NCBI GenBank assembly: GCA_903772945.1 | Contig: CAICTM010000251.1 | Location: forward strand, 21,208-85,207 | Source: Seminavis robusta | Lineage: Eukaryota; Bacillariophyta; Bacillariophyceae; Naviculales; Naviculaceae | Length of the DNA: 64,000 nt | Reading direction: 5' to 3' | In this document: positions 63,781 through 64,000 of the stretch, piece by piece | How the letters are laid out: every line of letters begins with the position of its first letter | How positions within the stretch are numbered: position 1 is the stretch's first letter | The notes under the pieces: model-generated | The model's input: only the letters and a program-made list of their open reading frames with translations | What the model was told of the DNA's origin: nothing | Database searches by the model: none | Position numbers and translations under genes: made by a program

Positions 63781-64000
63781 AAATTAAGACTTAAAGCTCC
63801 AGTAACCCAAGACTTGAATTTCTGCATCTCGTGATTTTTTGGCGAGTATCCCTGAGCATTTCGAGTCGAGTCTATGGTCTGGACAGGCAATGAGGTCGAC
63901 CGATTTTGTCATAGGAAAAAGTGGCCTACGCGCAACGCACGTAGGCCTGGTACATGACGTCAGTCGGAATCGCCCAAAAATAGACAACGGCAAAGAGCAC

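Overview
The window reads as nuclear DNA of a photosynthetic stramenopile, most likely a pennate diatom. Genes are small, with few, short GT-AG introns. One secreted protein carries the GDGICC motif that is common in diatom secretomes, and another protein carries the diatom-type VVFADIQTRLY / DDNP block. Intergenic DNA is full of short palindromic words (CTAGCTAG, ACCGGTAC). I cannot fix the species.

Layout. 0-1.2 kb: 3' part of a secreted Cys-rich protein gene with a 13-nt micro-exon. 1.4-1.8 kb: a tRNA-Arg(ACG) whose 3' half lies upstream of its 5' half (permuted order), beside a decayed duplicate. 2.6-9.1 kb: two divergent membrane-anchored SPFH/prohibitin-like genes on either side of a protein kinase gene. 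9.9-11.4 kb: a two-SET-domain protein. 11.8-22.1 kb: three minus-strand genes carrying four ArfGAP-like zinc modules, all lacking the catalytic arginine and all with long Ser/Arg-rich disordered tails. 22.9-24.7 kb: an ER-type ubiquitin-like membrane protein. 25.0-28.4 kb: a BCCT osmolyte transporter in eight exons, one only 7 nt long. 30.8-32.1 kb: an AhpD-like gene whose in-frame TGA falls exactly at the second cysteine of the CxxC motif, so a candidate selenoprotein.

32.2-52.2 kb is repeat territory. It starts with interleaved inverted-repeat elements made of hairpin arrays, a MITE with an ACATTCCCTTAA array and a ~155-bp satellite. Next come two ~1.3-kb tandem units carrying a PIP-box-like ORF and a zinc-ribbon ORF. 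The second unit is split by about 12.5 kb: two Ty3/gypsy-like retroelement copies joined tail to tail, then an LTR fragment interrupted by a complete 3.3-kb pogo-like DNA transposon with an 892-aa DD35D transposase. The retroelement arms differ mainly by single-base indels, so part of this may be unpolished or chimeric assembly.

52.2-64 kb returns to genes: a DDNP-block protein, a secreted Spondin_N protein, a four-TM protein and a membrane-anchored papain-like protease, ending in subrepetitive DNA.

The genes do not form an operon. The thematic links are membrane traffic (ArfGAP-like cluster, SPFH pair, UBL protein) and secretion (GDGICC protein, Spondin_N, protease). Exon structures were worked out by hand from splice sites and reading phase. 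Every spliced CDS totals a multiple of three and joins conserved blocks.
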